Shown here in pieces: positions 33,517 to 41,675 of a DNA stretch of 64,000 bases (position 1 is its first letter; each line of letters opens with the position of its first letter). Origin of the DNA: Azophilus sp965220425 (GTDB taxonomy: Bacteria; Pseudomonadota; Gammaproteobacteria; Pseudomonadales; Azotimanducaceae); contig OZ244830.1 of the NCBI GenBank assembly GCA_965220425.1, positions 3,534,001 through 3,598,000 of the forward strand, given 5' to 3'. The notes under the pieces were generated by a model. That model made no database searches and was not told the DNA's origin. It worked only from the letters and a program-made list of their open reading frames with translations. A program made the position numbers and the translations under genes.

Positions 33517-35871
33517 ATGCAACGGTCGGTCAAGCAAATCCGGGATCCGCAACAGGTTTACCTTTCTACTTTTTCGCGCCTTGCATTGGGCGCACCCCTG
33601 GCGGCGCTGCTGGCGCTACCCGGCCTGTGGCTGGCTCCGGTGACACCCGCTTCCGCCGAGACGGCCGATGAGGGCCTGGTGGAAGAGATCCTGGTTACCG
33701 CCCGCCACCGGGAGCAGGATGTGCAGGATGTCGGCGTTTCCGTGAAAGCCTTCAGCCAGGACGACATCGATCAACTCGGCATTACCGACCTGAACGGGCT
33801 GACCCGGCTCACGCCCAGCCTGAACATTCAGGAGCGCGGCCCGAACCGGAACGAGATGAACATCCGCGGCGTGACCAATTTCCTGGTCACCCAGGACCTG
33901 GTGCCCTCCTCTCGGCCCGTGGGCATCTATCTCGACAATACGCCGGTGAATACCCTGGGCGGCGCCCAGTTCGACATTCGCTATTTCGACCTGCAACGCA
34001 TCGAGATCCTGCGGGGGCCCCAAGGCACCCTGTTCGGTGAGGGATCGAGCGCGGGCGCCGTGCGTTACTTTACCGAGGACCCCAGCCTCACCGAGCTTGA
34101 GGGGCGCTTCGAAATCGAACATGCAACGGCAGGCCAGGGCGGTTCCGATGTCAGTGCCAAGGCAGCGGTTTCCATACCGGTCGTGGAAGACCGGCTGGGC
34201 ATCCGGCTCGCCGGAGGGCGCTTCGCGGTACCCGGCTTCCTCGATGTCATAGAGGGAGACCACGATGTCAACGACCTGGAGGCCACGATGGTCCGCGCCG
34301 TGGTAATCGCCGCTCCCAACGATAGCTTGACCGCCCGGTTCATGATTCAGCACGACGACTCGGAAGTCGGATCGCTGGGGCTCTACACCGGCGATCCCGG
34401 CGACCGCAAGACCAACCTGCCGCAGAGCGACGACAAGATCGACGACGAAGCCCTGGTCGCCAACCTCAAGATCGACTGGTCGGTCGGGCCATTCGTTGCG
34501 ACCTCGGTCACCAGCTATTTCGACCGGGACCGGCAACGCGCCGTGTACGACCAGATCTATTCGGCCGTGGGTTCGCTGGCGTCCCTTCCCTTCTTCGGAT
34601 TCAAGGACAACTCGTTCATCAGGGACCAGATCACCTATGAACAGTTCAGCCAGGAAGTGCGGATCGTCTCCCAGTTCAACGGCCCCTTCCAGTTCACTGC
34701 CGGCGTTTTCTACCGGGATTTCGAGTTCACGACCGGCGGAATCGAGGTGACCAGCGCCGTTTACCCCCTGCTGGGTTTTCCGAGTACCGACCAGTCGGAA
34801 ATCCTGCAGGCCCTGGGATTTCCGACACCGGATCCGGTCATCGTCAACGACGGCGAACAGATTTCGGCCTTTCTCGAAGCCGAATACCTCATCACGGAGC
34901 GGCTCAAGCTCATCGCCGGCGCGCGCAGCCACAATGAGGAACTCGATGTCGCTTCGCCGTCAGCCGGTCTCTTCCTGGGATTCACGCCGCTGTTGCTGCC
35001 CGCCATCTCTGAAAACGTCGACATCGACGTGATTTTGCCCAAGGCTGCCCTGGAATTCTCCGTGAACGACGATGTCCTGGTTTACGGCCAGTTCGCCTCC
35101 GGCGCCCGCAACGGCAACATCAACTCCACCGCCACCCTGGGCAGCATGGAATTGTTTGCACCGGGTTCCAGCGAAGGACTGGCGGGCTACGGCGACGACC
35201 GGACGAATACCTTTGAGTTGGGCATCAAGTCCCGCTTCGCGGATGGCCGGATAACGCTGAACGCCAGCGCCTACTACACGGACTACAAGGACCTGCAGGT
35301 CGTCGTGGCAACGCCGCCGCTGGGCTTCGGCCTGCTGTTGAATGCCAGCAAGGCGACCTCCAAGGGCGCCGAGTTCGACCTGTACGCGGAGCCCATCGAC
35401 AACCTGTCGCTGTTCCTGGGCGGCAGCTATACCAAGGCCGAACTCGACGAAGAACTGGTGATCAACCAGATCACCGGTCAAACGCTGGAGAAGGGCACGT
35501 CGCTGCCGTTCGCACCGGAATTCACCCTCACGGGGGGTGCGGAAGTGCGCTGGCCGCTTACCGCCGCGAGAACCCTCTACGTCAACGGTACGTTTTCCCA
35601 CACCGGCAAGTACCGCAACGGCCTGGGCGGCGCATCGACCGAATCGAAGGACTTCACCGTATTCGGGGCGGGGGCGGGCCTGCGGGCGGACGGTTGGTCA
35701 CTCGACGTGCGGGTATCGAACCTGGCGGACAAGAAACACTCGGTGGCGAGCAACTTTTTCGATGCGTTCGTGATCGCCAACCTGGGTTCGATACCGCCGG
35801 GCATCACGTTCAACGAGAACTTCATGCTGCAGCCGCGCATGGTGCGGGTGGCGTTGCGCTTCAATCTCTGA
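33517..35871 (+). CDS. TonB-dependent receptor
   Basis: 784 codons from the second of two adjacent ATGs, placed six bases after GGGAGG. A long, basic signal peptide ends near P-A-S-A-E-T, followed by the TonB-box-like E-E-I-L-V-T-A-R, the plug domain (R-I-E-I-L-R-G-P-Q-G-T-L-F-G-E-G-S-S-A-G-A-V-R-Y) and a beta-barrel that ends R-V-A-L-R-F-N-L. It imports an unknown ligand through the outer membrane. The M20-like peptidase directly upstream suggests a peptide or N-acyl amino acid. It converges on soxG with 41 bases between; I saw no clear terminator there. Confidence 0.88.
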   Translation: MQRSVKQIRDPQQVYLSTFSRLALGAPLAALLALPGLWLAPVTPASAETADEGLVEEILVTARHREQDVQDVGVSVKAFSQDDIDQLGITDLNGLTRLTPSLNIQERGPNRNEMNIRGVTNFLVTQDLVPSSRPVGIYLDNTPVNTLGGAQFDIRYFDLQRIEILRGPQGTLFGEGSSAGAVRYFTEDPSLTELEGRFEIEHATAGQGGSDVSAKAAVSIPVVEDRLGIRLAGGRFAVPGFLDVIEGDHDVNDLEATMVRAVVIAAPNDSLTARFMIQHDDSEVGSLGLYTGDPGDRKTNLPQSDDKIDDEALVANLKIDWSVGPFVATSVTSYFDRDRQRAVYDQIYSAVGSLASLPFFGFKDNSFIRDQITYEQFSQEVRIVSQFNGPFQFTAGVFYRDFEFTTGGIEVTSAVYPLLGFPSTDQSEILQALGFPTPDPVIVNDGEQISAFLEAEYLITERLKLIAGARSHNEELDVASPSAGLFLGFTPLLLPAISENVDIDVILPKAALEFSVNDDVLVYGQFASGARNGNINSTATLGSMELFAPGSSEGLAGYGDDRTNTFELGIKSRFADGRITLNASAYYTDYKDLQVVVATPPLGFGLLLNASKATSKGAEFDLYAEPIDNLSLFLGGSYTKAELDEELVINQITGQTLEKGTSLPFAPEFTLTGGAEVRWPLTAARTLYVNGTFSHTGKYRNGLGGASTESKDFTVFGAGAGLRADGWSLDVRVSNLADKKHSVASNFFDAFVIANLGSIPPGITFNENFMLQPRMVRVALRFNL

Positions 35872-35912
35872 ACCGCGCAGGTTCGACTGGAGGCTCCTGC
35901 CGACGAGGAGGG

Positions 35913-36461
35913 CTACATCGTGCTGCGGGCAGCGCGCTTCGCAATGACGAGGGAGTCCTCAAGCCAGTCGAGCAGGTACTGCCCGTATCCGCGGTCGACA
36001 TAGAGTTCGAAGGAATCCGCACCGACGGCCACTACCACGGCCGCCACCTGTGCGAGGCGTGTCGGGCGACAACCGTGCAAGGGAAAGCGCCCCCACCGGA
36101 AATCGAAGCCGGCGCCCGACGCCAGCACCTCGCCGGCTCCCCGGCCTTCGATTCGAAAGACCGCATACGCCGCGGACTGGTCGACTGCAATGTTGAGAAG
36201 GCCGGCAAGGCCGGTACGGCATCGCTCGATCAGGGCCGGTGCCGAAAGCTGCCGCCCTACCAGCAACCAGTGATCGGGGCCGAGCCACAAGCTTTGCGGT
36301 TCCTCGCCGGCACTGCAGAGCGGCGGCGCCAGGTCGAGGCGCTTTCCGGCTTCCTCGGAAGCCGCCCTGGAGACCCTCAGCGAGACGAGGGAACGATCGG
36401 TTGCCCTGCCGACGCGGATGCGGGTAGGGTCAGGCACGCATGCGCTCTCCGGAAGGATCAT
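35913..36461 (-). CDS. soxG: Sarcosine oxidase gamma subunit
   Basis: 182 codons. The L-W-L-G-P-D-H-W-L-L segment (~58-67), S-A-A-Y-A-V-F-R-I-E-G-R-G-A-G-E-V-L-A-S-G and the C-terminal D-S-F-E-L-Y-V-D-R-G-Y-G-Q-Y-L-L-D-W-L are characteristic of SoxG. It is the small structural subunit of the four-subunit sarcosine oxidase. The ATG lies 32 bases inside the end of soxA; a GTG at 36437, overlapping the soxA stop region, is an alternative start. It is the last gene of soxBDAG. Confidence 0.9.
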   Translation of the reverse strand: MILPESACVPDPTRIRVGRATDRSLVSLRVSRAASEEAGKRLDLAPPLCSAGEEPQSLWLGPDHWLLVGRQLSAPALIERCRTGLAGLLNIAVDQSAAYAVFRIEGRGAGEVLASGAGFDFRWGRFPLHGCRPTRLAQVAAVVVAVGADSFELYVDRGYGQYLLDWLEDSLVIAKRAARSTM

Positions 36462-39279
36462 AGAAGCAGGGATCGACGATACGCGCAGGAATATTGCGGC
36501 CGTTGTCGCAGACGAGCACTTCCGCGCCCTTGCGGCCGAAGCCCCCTTCGATCAGGCCGATACCGATGGTTCTGCCCAGGGTCGGGCTGTCGCACGCGCT
36601 GGTGACGAAGCCTTCGCTCCGCCTGCCGCCACCGGCCCCTGTCACGAAGTGGGCTCCCGCCGCTAAGCTCACCTTTTGCTCGAGGGGTTCGAGGCCGACC
36701 AGTTGACGGCGGTCCGCCCGCCTGTCGTTGGGTCGTTTCAGCGACCGGGCGCCGATGAAATCGCGCCGCTTTCTGTCGATGACCGGTCCGAATCCGATAT
36801 CGAGGGGGTTCGTGGTGCCATCCGTATCGACGCCTACATGCACGAACCCCTTCTCGGTTCGCAACACCATCAGTGCCTCGACCCCGATCGGTGTAACGGT
36901 GTACGGACCAGCCGCCGACCGGAGGCGGTCGAACAGCGAAGTTGCACAGTCTGCCGGAACGCTGAGTTCGTAGCTCTGCTCCCCCGAAAAACTCACGCGC
37001 TGCAGGCGATACGGCATGCCGTCCGCCAGGTGGCCGGTGGTAAAGCTCATATGCGGGAAGTTCGCGGTGGAAAGATCGATCAACCCAGGCAGCGACCGCA
37101 GGACGTCACGCGCGTCCGGGCCGGCCAGGGTCGCCACCGCCCACTGGGAAGACACGTTGCTCAGCACCAGCCGCATGTCGAAAAACTCGCACTGGTGCCA
37201 CTCTTCGAGCCAGGCGGCGATGCGCCCCGCATTGCTCGAGGTGGTGTTGACGAGGAAGTGGGCCTCGCCCATCCGGACGAAGACGCCATCGTCGATAACG
37301 ACACCGTTCTCGTTGAGCATCAGGCCGTAGCGCACCCGGTCGGGCTTCAGGGTAAGCACATTGTTGATGTAGATGCGGTCGAGAAAGCGCGCCGCATCCG
37401 GCCCCCTGACCTCGATCTTGCCCAGGGGCGACCCATCGAAGAAACCGACCGATTGGCGTACGGCCAATACCTCGCGGGTGATCGACGTTTCACGGCCGTC
37501 CCCATAAAAGGCCGGCCGCTTCCAGGCCCCGTAGTCATCGAAAACCGCACCTGCGGCGGCATGCCAGTCGTGGGCGGCCAGCCGTTTCGGCGGGCGGTAG
37601 AAGTCTCCGCGCCGGTTGCCGGCGATGGCGCCCATGGTCACCGGCATGAACTGCGGCCGGGCCGTGGTGGTGCCCACCTCCCCCGGGGTTCGGCCGGTCA
37701 ATTGCGCGAGCAGGCTCAGGGCGCCAAGACCGCTCGTCTTGCCCTGGTCCACTGCCATGCCGGCCGTGGTGTAGCGTTTCATGTGCTCGACCGAGACATA
37801 GTTCTCGCGCACGGCCAGCTCGATGTCGGCAGCGGTCACGTCGTGCTGGAAATCCACCCATTGACGACTGGTTCGCACCGGAGCGGCAGTGCAGGGCCGG
37901 ACGTTGGTGCCGTTCTCCCGGTCAAACCTGCCGCTTGCGGCACCGATAACATCCAGATCCGCGGGGCCCTTGTCCGGCACAAAGCAGTGGCGCCTTTCGT
38001 CGTATCGGAGCCTGCCGCCCGCCTGCGAGTATAGTTGCGTGGTCGGGTTCAGCCCCCCCGACATGGCGATGACGTCGCAGTCCACCTGCCGAACGTTTCC
38101 ATTGGCGTCGGCGAAGCGAAAACCCTGTACGCCGAAAGATCCCTTCGCGGTCAGCGGCGTGGCGCCCGCATGCACGGCGACACCGCGTTCCCCGGCGGCA
38201 TTCAGCAACGCTCGTTCAACATCGTCCCGCGTATCGACGATGGCAGACACGGCCGCACCGGCGTCATGCAAAGCGAGCAGCGAACGCCACCCGCAATCGT
38301 TGTTGACCACTCCGGCAATGCGCCGGCCGCAGTTCACCGCGTAGCGCCCGGCATACTCATGCACGGCGCCGGCCAGCATGATTCCGGGTAGGTCGTTGTT
38401 GCCGAACAGCATGGGCTGTTCGGTCGCACCCGTGGCCAGCACGATGCGTCTTGCACGCACTTTATGAAAAGTCTCCACCGGGCCGTCACTTCGGTAGGCG
38501 GCACTCCGATCATGGATCGTCACGAGGTTGTGGTCATAGCAGCCCGCGACCGTCGCATTGGCCATGAGCCGGACGTTATCCATCCCGTCCAGCTCGGCAA
38601 GGGTCGCTTCCAGCCAATCGTGCGAAGCAACGCCTTCGATCTCCATCGGATCGTGAAGCAGGGAACCGCCGAACTCCATATCCTGTTCGGCAACCAGAAC
38701 ATCCTCGCCGCGGCGGCCCGCTTCCAGCGCAGCCGCAAGGCCCGATGGGCCGGAACCCACAATCAGCACGTCGCAGTGACGGTTCAGGTGCCGGTAACGA
38801 GTGTCGTCCGAACCGCCCGGCAGGCGTCCGAGCCCGCCGGCGCGGCGCACCGCCCACTCGAAGGCGTGCCAATTCGGCCATTTGAACATCTTGTAGTAGA
38901 AGCCGGCCGGCCACAGGGCGCGCGTGAAATCGAGAACGCGCCCCAGATCAAAGTTGACCGACGGAAAACGGTTCTGGGATTGCGCTGCCAGCCCGTCGAG
39001 CGCCGGCATGACCGTCGCGCGTATGGACGGGATCTTTCCCGAACCCCAGTCCACGCTGAATAGCGCATTGGGTTCCTCGATGCCCGCAGACAGCACGCCG
39101 CGGGGACGATGAAACTTCAGGCTGCGGCCCATGACCTTCACGCCGTTCGCCAGCAGTGCCGAGGCCAGGGTGTCGCCCGGATGGCCGACATAGCGGCGCC
39201 CATCGAACGTGAAGGCGACGGTGCGCGTCCGGTCGATACGACCGCCCTGAGGCTTGCGAAAAGGCTGGAACGGGCTCAC
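36430..39279 (-). CDS. soxA: Sarcosine oxidase alpha subunit
   Basis: 949 codons. The start is a GTG whose last two bases overlap the soxD TGA (GTGA); this gives the usual SoxA length, while the longer open frame upstream is antisense-like. It has an N-terminal F-D-G-R-R-Y-x-G-x-x-G-D-T-L-A-S-A-L domain, a dinucleotide-binding motif V-G-S-G-P-S-G-L-A-A-A near residues 173-185, and a C-terminal glycine-cleavage T-like (folate-binding) domain from about residue 590. With beta, gamma and delta it oxidatively demethylates sarcosine to glycine, passing the one-carbon unit to tetrahydrofolate or releasing formaldehyde, and making hydrogen peroxide. Confidence 0.93.
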   Translation of the reverse strand: MSPFQPFRKPQGGRIDRTRTVAFTFDGRRYVGHPGDTLASALLANGVKVMGRSLKFHRPRGVLSAGIEEPNALFSVDWGSGKIPSIRATVMPALDGLAAQSQNRFPSVNFDLGRVLDFTRALWPAGFYYKMFKWPNWHAFEWAVRRAGGLGRLPGGSDDTRYRHLNRHCDVLIVGSGPSGLAAALEAGRRGEDVLVAEQDMEFGGSLLHDPMEIEGVASHDWLEATLAELDGMDNVRLMANATVAGCYDHNLVTIHDRSAAYRSDGPVETFHKVRARRIVLATGATEQPMLFGNNDLPGIMLAGAVHEYAGRYAVNCGRRIAGVVNNDCGWRSLLALHDAGAAVSAIVDTRDDVERALLNAAGERGVAVHAGATPLTAKGSFGVQGFRFADANGNVRQVDCDVIAMSGGLNPTTQLYSQAGGRLRYDERRHCFVPDKGPADLDVIGAASGRFDRENGTNVRPCTAAPVRTSRQWVDFQHDVTAADIELAVRENYVSVEHMKRYTTAGMAVDQGKTSGLGALSLLAQLTGRTPGEVGTTTARPQFMPVTMGAIAGNRRGDFYRPPKRLAAHDWHAAAGAVFDDYGAWKRPAFYGDGRETSITREVLAVRQSVGFFDGSPLGKIEVRGPDAARFLDRIYINNVLTLKPDRVRYGLMLNENGVVIDDGVFVRMGEAHFLVNTTSSNAGRIAAWLEEWHQCEFFDMRLVLSNVSSQWAVATLAGPDARDVLRSLPGLIDLSTANFPHMSFTTGHLADGMPYRLQRVSFSGEQSYELSVPADCATSLFDRLRSAAGPYTVTPIGVEALMVLRTEKGFVHVGVDTDGTTNPLDIGFGPVIDRKRRDFIGARSLKRPNDRRADRRQLVGLEPLEQKVSLAAGAHFVTGAGGGRRSEGFVTSACDSPTLGRTIGIGLIEGGFGRKGAEVLVCDNGRNIPARIVDPCFYDPSGERMRA

Positions 39280-39581
39280 CCGCTGCTGTCCGCTTTCGCG
39301 TCGTCTGTACAGTCGACAACGGGGCGGGCCTCGCTGGCCCCATAGACCGCGTGAATCCGGTGGGTGACGGTATCGCGGACGACATTGAACCACTGGTTGC
39401 AGCCATAGCTGTGACACCAGCGTTCGTGAACCGGCCCTTTCGGGTTGTCACGCGCGAACAGATAGTCAGCCCATCCATCGTCGCCGACATCGGCTTGCGG
39501 GATCGACCCCGGTGTCTCGCCGCCGAAGCGGAACTCCGCCTCGTCCCGGTCGCCGCAGTACGGACAGGGGATGCGCAACAT
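39276..39581 (-). CDS. soxD: Sarcosine oxidase delta subunit
   Basis: 101 codons. The zinc site is complete: Cys6 and Cys9 (C-P-Y-C-G), His57 and Cys61 (C-H-S-Y-G-C), as in SoxD proteins of about 100 residues. The conserved D-Y-L-F-A-R-D-N-P-K-G and H-E-R-W segments are present. The ATG shares one base with the soxB stop (TGATG) and its TGA overlaps the soxA GTG, so all three subunits are translationally coupled. Confidence 0.94.
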   Translation of the reverse strand: MLRIPCPYCGDRDEAEFRFGGETPGSIPQADVGDDGWADYLFARDNPKGPVHERWCHSYGCNQWFNVVRDTVTHRIHAVYGASEARPVVDCTDDAKADSSG

Positions 39582-40825
39582 CAGTGCGCCACTCCCGATG
39601 CCGCGCCCTCGTCGACAAGTGCCCCGGTCTCGAACCGGTCGAGCCCGAAACCGACGATCAGGGGATGCGGCGCATCGTTCGCCAACGTATGCGCCATGGT
39701 CTCCCCGCCGGCCGGAATCGCCTTGTAGCCGCCGGTGCCCCAGCCGCCGCTGACATACAGGTTCTTCACGGGCGTGGTGCCCATGATTGGCGTCGTGTCC
39801 GGGGTGATGTCCACGATTCCCGCCCACTGCCGCATCAGGCGCAGGCGGCTGAAAGCCGGAAACAACTCGATCAGCGCCGCCAGGTTCTCCTCGAGCAGCG
39901 GAATCCCGCCCCGTTGCGCGTAACTGTTGTAGCCGTCGGCACCGCCGCCGATGACCAGTTCGCCGCGGTCGGTCTGGCTGACGTAGACGTGAATCACCGG
40001 CGAGAGCACCACCGTGTCGAGGCACGGCTTGATCGGCTCGCTGACCATTGCCTGCAGCGCCATGCTGGTGATGGGCACCCGGAAACCTGCTTTCGCCGCC
40101 AGCACGCTGGTATGCCCGGCAACGCAGATGCAGACCTTCTCCGCCGCGATGGAACCACGGCTGGTCTCCACCCCGGCAACCCGGCCGTTGACGATGTCGA
40201 AACCGCTGACCTCGCACTGCTGGACGATGGCAACGCCGAGTGCGCTGGCCGCCCGGGCGTATCCCCAGGCAACCGCGTCGTGACGGGAAATGCCGCCGCG
40301 GCGCTGTATGAACCCGCCGTGCACCGGAAAGCGCGCGTCCAGATTGAGCAGCGGCACCAGCTTGCCGATTTCCGAGCGCGTCATCACTTCTGAGTCGATG
40401 CCGTTGATGCGGATGGCGTTCGCCCAGCGCCGCAGGGCTTCCATTTCATGGTGGCTGTGCGCGAGCGTCAGGATGCCGCGCTGGCTGAGCATGACGTTGA
40501 AGTTGAGTTCCCGGCTCAGGTTCTCGTAGAGCTTGAGGGAGCGCTCGAAGAACGCCGCGCTCTGCGGCCAGAAGTAGTTCGAGCGCGTCACCTGCGTGTT
40601 GCGCCCGGTATTGCCGCCGCCGAGCCAGCCTTTCTCGAGGACGGCGACGTTCGTGATGCCGTGGTTTTTGGCGAGGTAGTAGGCGGTGGCGAGGCCATGG
40701 CCACCGGCGCCGATCACGATGACATCGTAGGTTCGGTCCGGTTCGGCGGAACGCCAGGCCCGGGGCCAGCCCCGGTGGCCGCGCAGTGCCCGCCCGACCA
40801 GCGTCGGGAACGAATAACCCTTCAC
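39581..40825 (-). CDS. soxB: Sarcosine oxidase beta subunit
   Basis: 414 codons starting at GTG; the N-terminal G-H-R-G-W-P-R-A-W-R segment matches SoxB starts, so the start is well placed even though the GGGAGG upstream is a little distant. It contains the FAD-binding V-I-V-I-G-A-G-G-H-G-L-A-T-A-Y-Y (36-51), the N-T-G-R-N-T-Q-V-T-R-S-N-Y segment, and His182 in G-I-S-R-H-D-A-V-A-W-G-Y, the likely covalent FMN attachment residue. It carries the sarcosine dehydrogenating site. First gene of soxBDAG. A strong hairpin lies 60-93 bases upstream of its start. Confidence 0.94.
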   Translation of the reverse strand: MKGYSFPTLVGRALRGHRGWPRAWRSAEPDRTYDVIVIGAGGHGLATAYYLAKNHGITNVAVLEKGWLGGGNTGRNTQVTRSNYFWPQSAAFFERSLKLYENLSRELNFNVMLSQRGILTLAHSHHEMEALRRWANAIRINGIDSEVMTRSEIGKLVPLLNLDARFPVHGGFIQRRGGISRHDAVAWGYARAASALGVAIVQQCEVSGFDIVNGRVAGVETSRGSIAAEKVCICVAGHTSVLAAKAGFRVPITSMALQAMVSEPIKPCLDTVVLSPVIHVYVSQTDRGELVIGGGADGYNSYAQRGGIPLLEENLAALIELFPAFSRLRLMRQWAGIVDITPDTTPIMGTTPVKNLYVSGGWGTGGYKAIPAGGETMAHTLANDAPHPLIVGFGLDRFETGALVDEGAASGVAH

Positions 40826-40884
40826 GATTGCTGTTACTTACCTCCCGGTTTGCCCAGGATGCGATTCCCATTCGAGTCGCCCCC

Positions 40885-40918
40885 AACGGTGAGCCGGGCG
40901 CTCCCGGAGCTCACCGTT
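40885..40918. promoter_or_regulatory. Hairpin in the soxB leader
   Basis: AACGGTGAGC (40885-40894) pairs perfectly with GCTCACCGTT (40909-40918), and the inside CGGG/CCCG pairs further, giving about 14 base pairs with a small bulge. It lies 60 bases upstream of soxB. No T-run follows in either direction, so a terminator is unlikely. It may be an operator or an RNA control element. I looked for a glycine riboswitch here and did not recognise one. Confidence 0.45.
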
Positions 40919-41106
40919 TGCGTCTACGTTTGACGCACAGACCCAAACCACCCTCAGTCAACCGCTGGTCCGGTTGCGGGGCACCGAGCGGGTGTTGTCA
41001 GAGTAACGATCGAACCTGCGAAATCTATTTTCGAGGATTATCAGGCTGCCAGTTCACGCCACTCGGCCAAAGCGGCGGCTCGATGCTGCTTATATGTTGC
41101 GGCCCG

Positions 41107-41175
41107 GATTATGTTGCGTTGATTTCGGTTCCCATTGCCAACTGCGGGCGGAGCCCGAATCTCCGCAACATAATC
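41107..41175. repeat. 12-base inverted repeat with an extra direct copy
   Basis: GATTATGTTGCG (41107-41118) and CGCAACATAATC (41164-41175) are exact complements 45 bases apart. A further copy of TATGTTGCG lies at 41093-41101 in direct orientation. Such clustered short repeats resemble recombinase or transposase binding sites at an element end. No matching enzyme gene is nearby. Confidence 0.45.
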
Positions 41176-41235
41176 TTTCACGTTCACAGCGATTTCAGGA
41201 AGGCAATCAGCCCCTGGTTTTCCTTCCTGTGGGGT

Positions 41236-41282
41236 GCGAATTCCTATTCAACGCCTCAAAGCGGGCCAAAATAGGAATTCGC
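41236..41282. repeat. 13-base perfect inverted repeat
   Basis: GCGAATTCCTATT (41236-41248) pairs exactly with AATAGGAATTCGC (41270-41282) across a 21-base loop. The loop and right flank also share an A/G-CGCCTCA segment. It lies in the same noncoding stretch near tRNA-Glu. Possible terminator-like hairpin or element remnant. Confidence 0.45.
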
Positions 41283-41489
41283 GCCTCACACGTTATGACG
41301 ATGGGCATCGTGGTGTCCGGTGCAATGCGGTCGCCCGCCAAGCCGCCTTTAGATTCGGGTTTATGATGCCTCCCCACCCCGATCACCACCTACGAAGGCG
41401 TTAAGATCTTGTATTTATTTCGGGAACAAATGTGGGTTTATGGCCATCGATTGTGAAATTAACGTTTGTTTTTCAATAAGTTATAAAAA

Positions 41490-41565
41490 TGGCGTCCCCT
41501 AGGGGAGTCGAACCCCTGTTGCCAGGATGAAAACCTGGAGTCCTAGGCCACTAGACGAAGGGGAC
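41490..41565 (-). tRNA. tRNA-Glu (TTC)
   Basis: A full cloverleaf on the minus strand. Acceptor GTCCCCT pairs with AGGGGAC; the anticodon stem CCAGG/CCTGG encloses the loop TTTTCAT with anticodon TTC at 41529-41531; the T arm AGGGG-TTCGACT-CCCCT is canonical. CCA is encoded in the genome (41490-41492) and is followed by TTTTTATAAC, which can serve in termination. Confidence 0.97.
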
Positions 41566-41675
41566 ATCGAAGCGAGCGGCGCATTCTATGAACGCGCCAT
41601 GGCGGCGTCAACTTCGGTTATGCCACCGATCGACAGGTAGCAGGAATCGGGCGATGGCCAGGGCAAACGACCCGG

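Larger units (their letters stand above)
40919..41489. other. Noncoding, repeat-bearing stretch between soxB and tRNA-Glu
   Basis: No reading frame with protein character is seen. Two inverted repeats (41107-41175 and 41236-41282) lie inside. The second half is visibly richer in A and T than the surrounding genes. The features suggest the scar of one or more lost mobile elements beside a tRNA gene, but no integrase or element end can be named. Confidence 0.4.

Noticed and set aside
40826..40980. Glycine riboswitch before soxB
   Set aside because: The two conserved aptamer cores are not recognisable in the leader; only a simple hairpin is seen.
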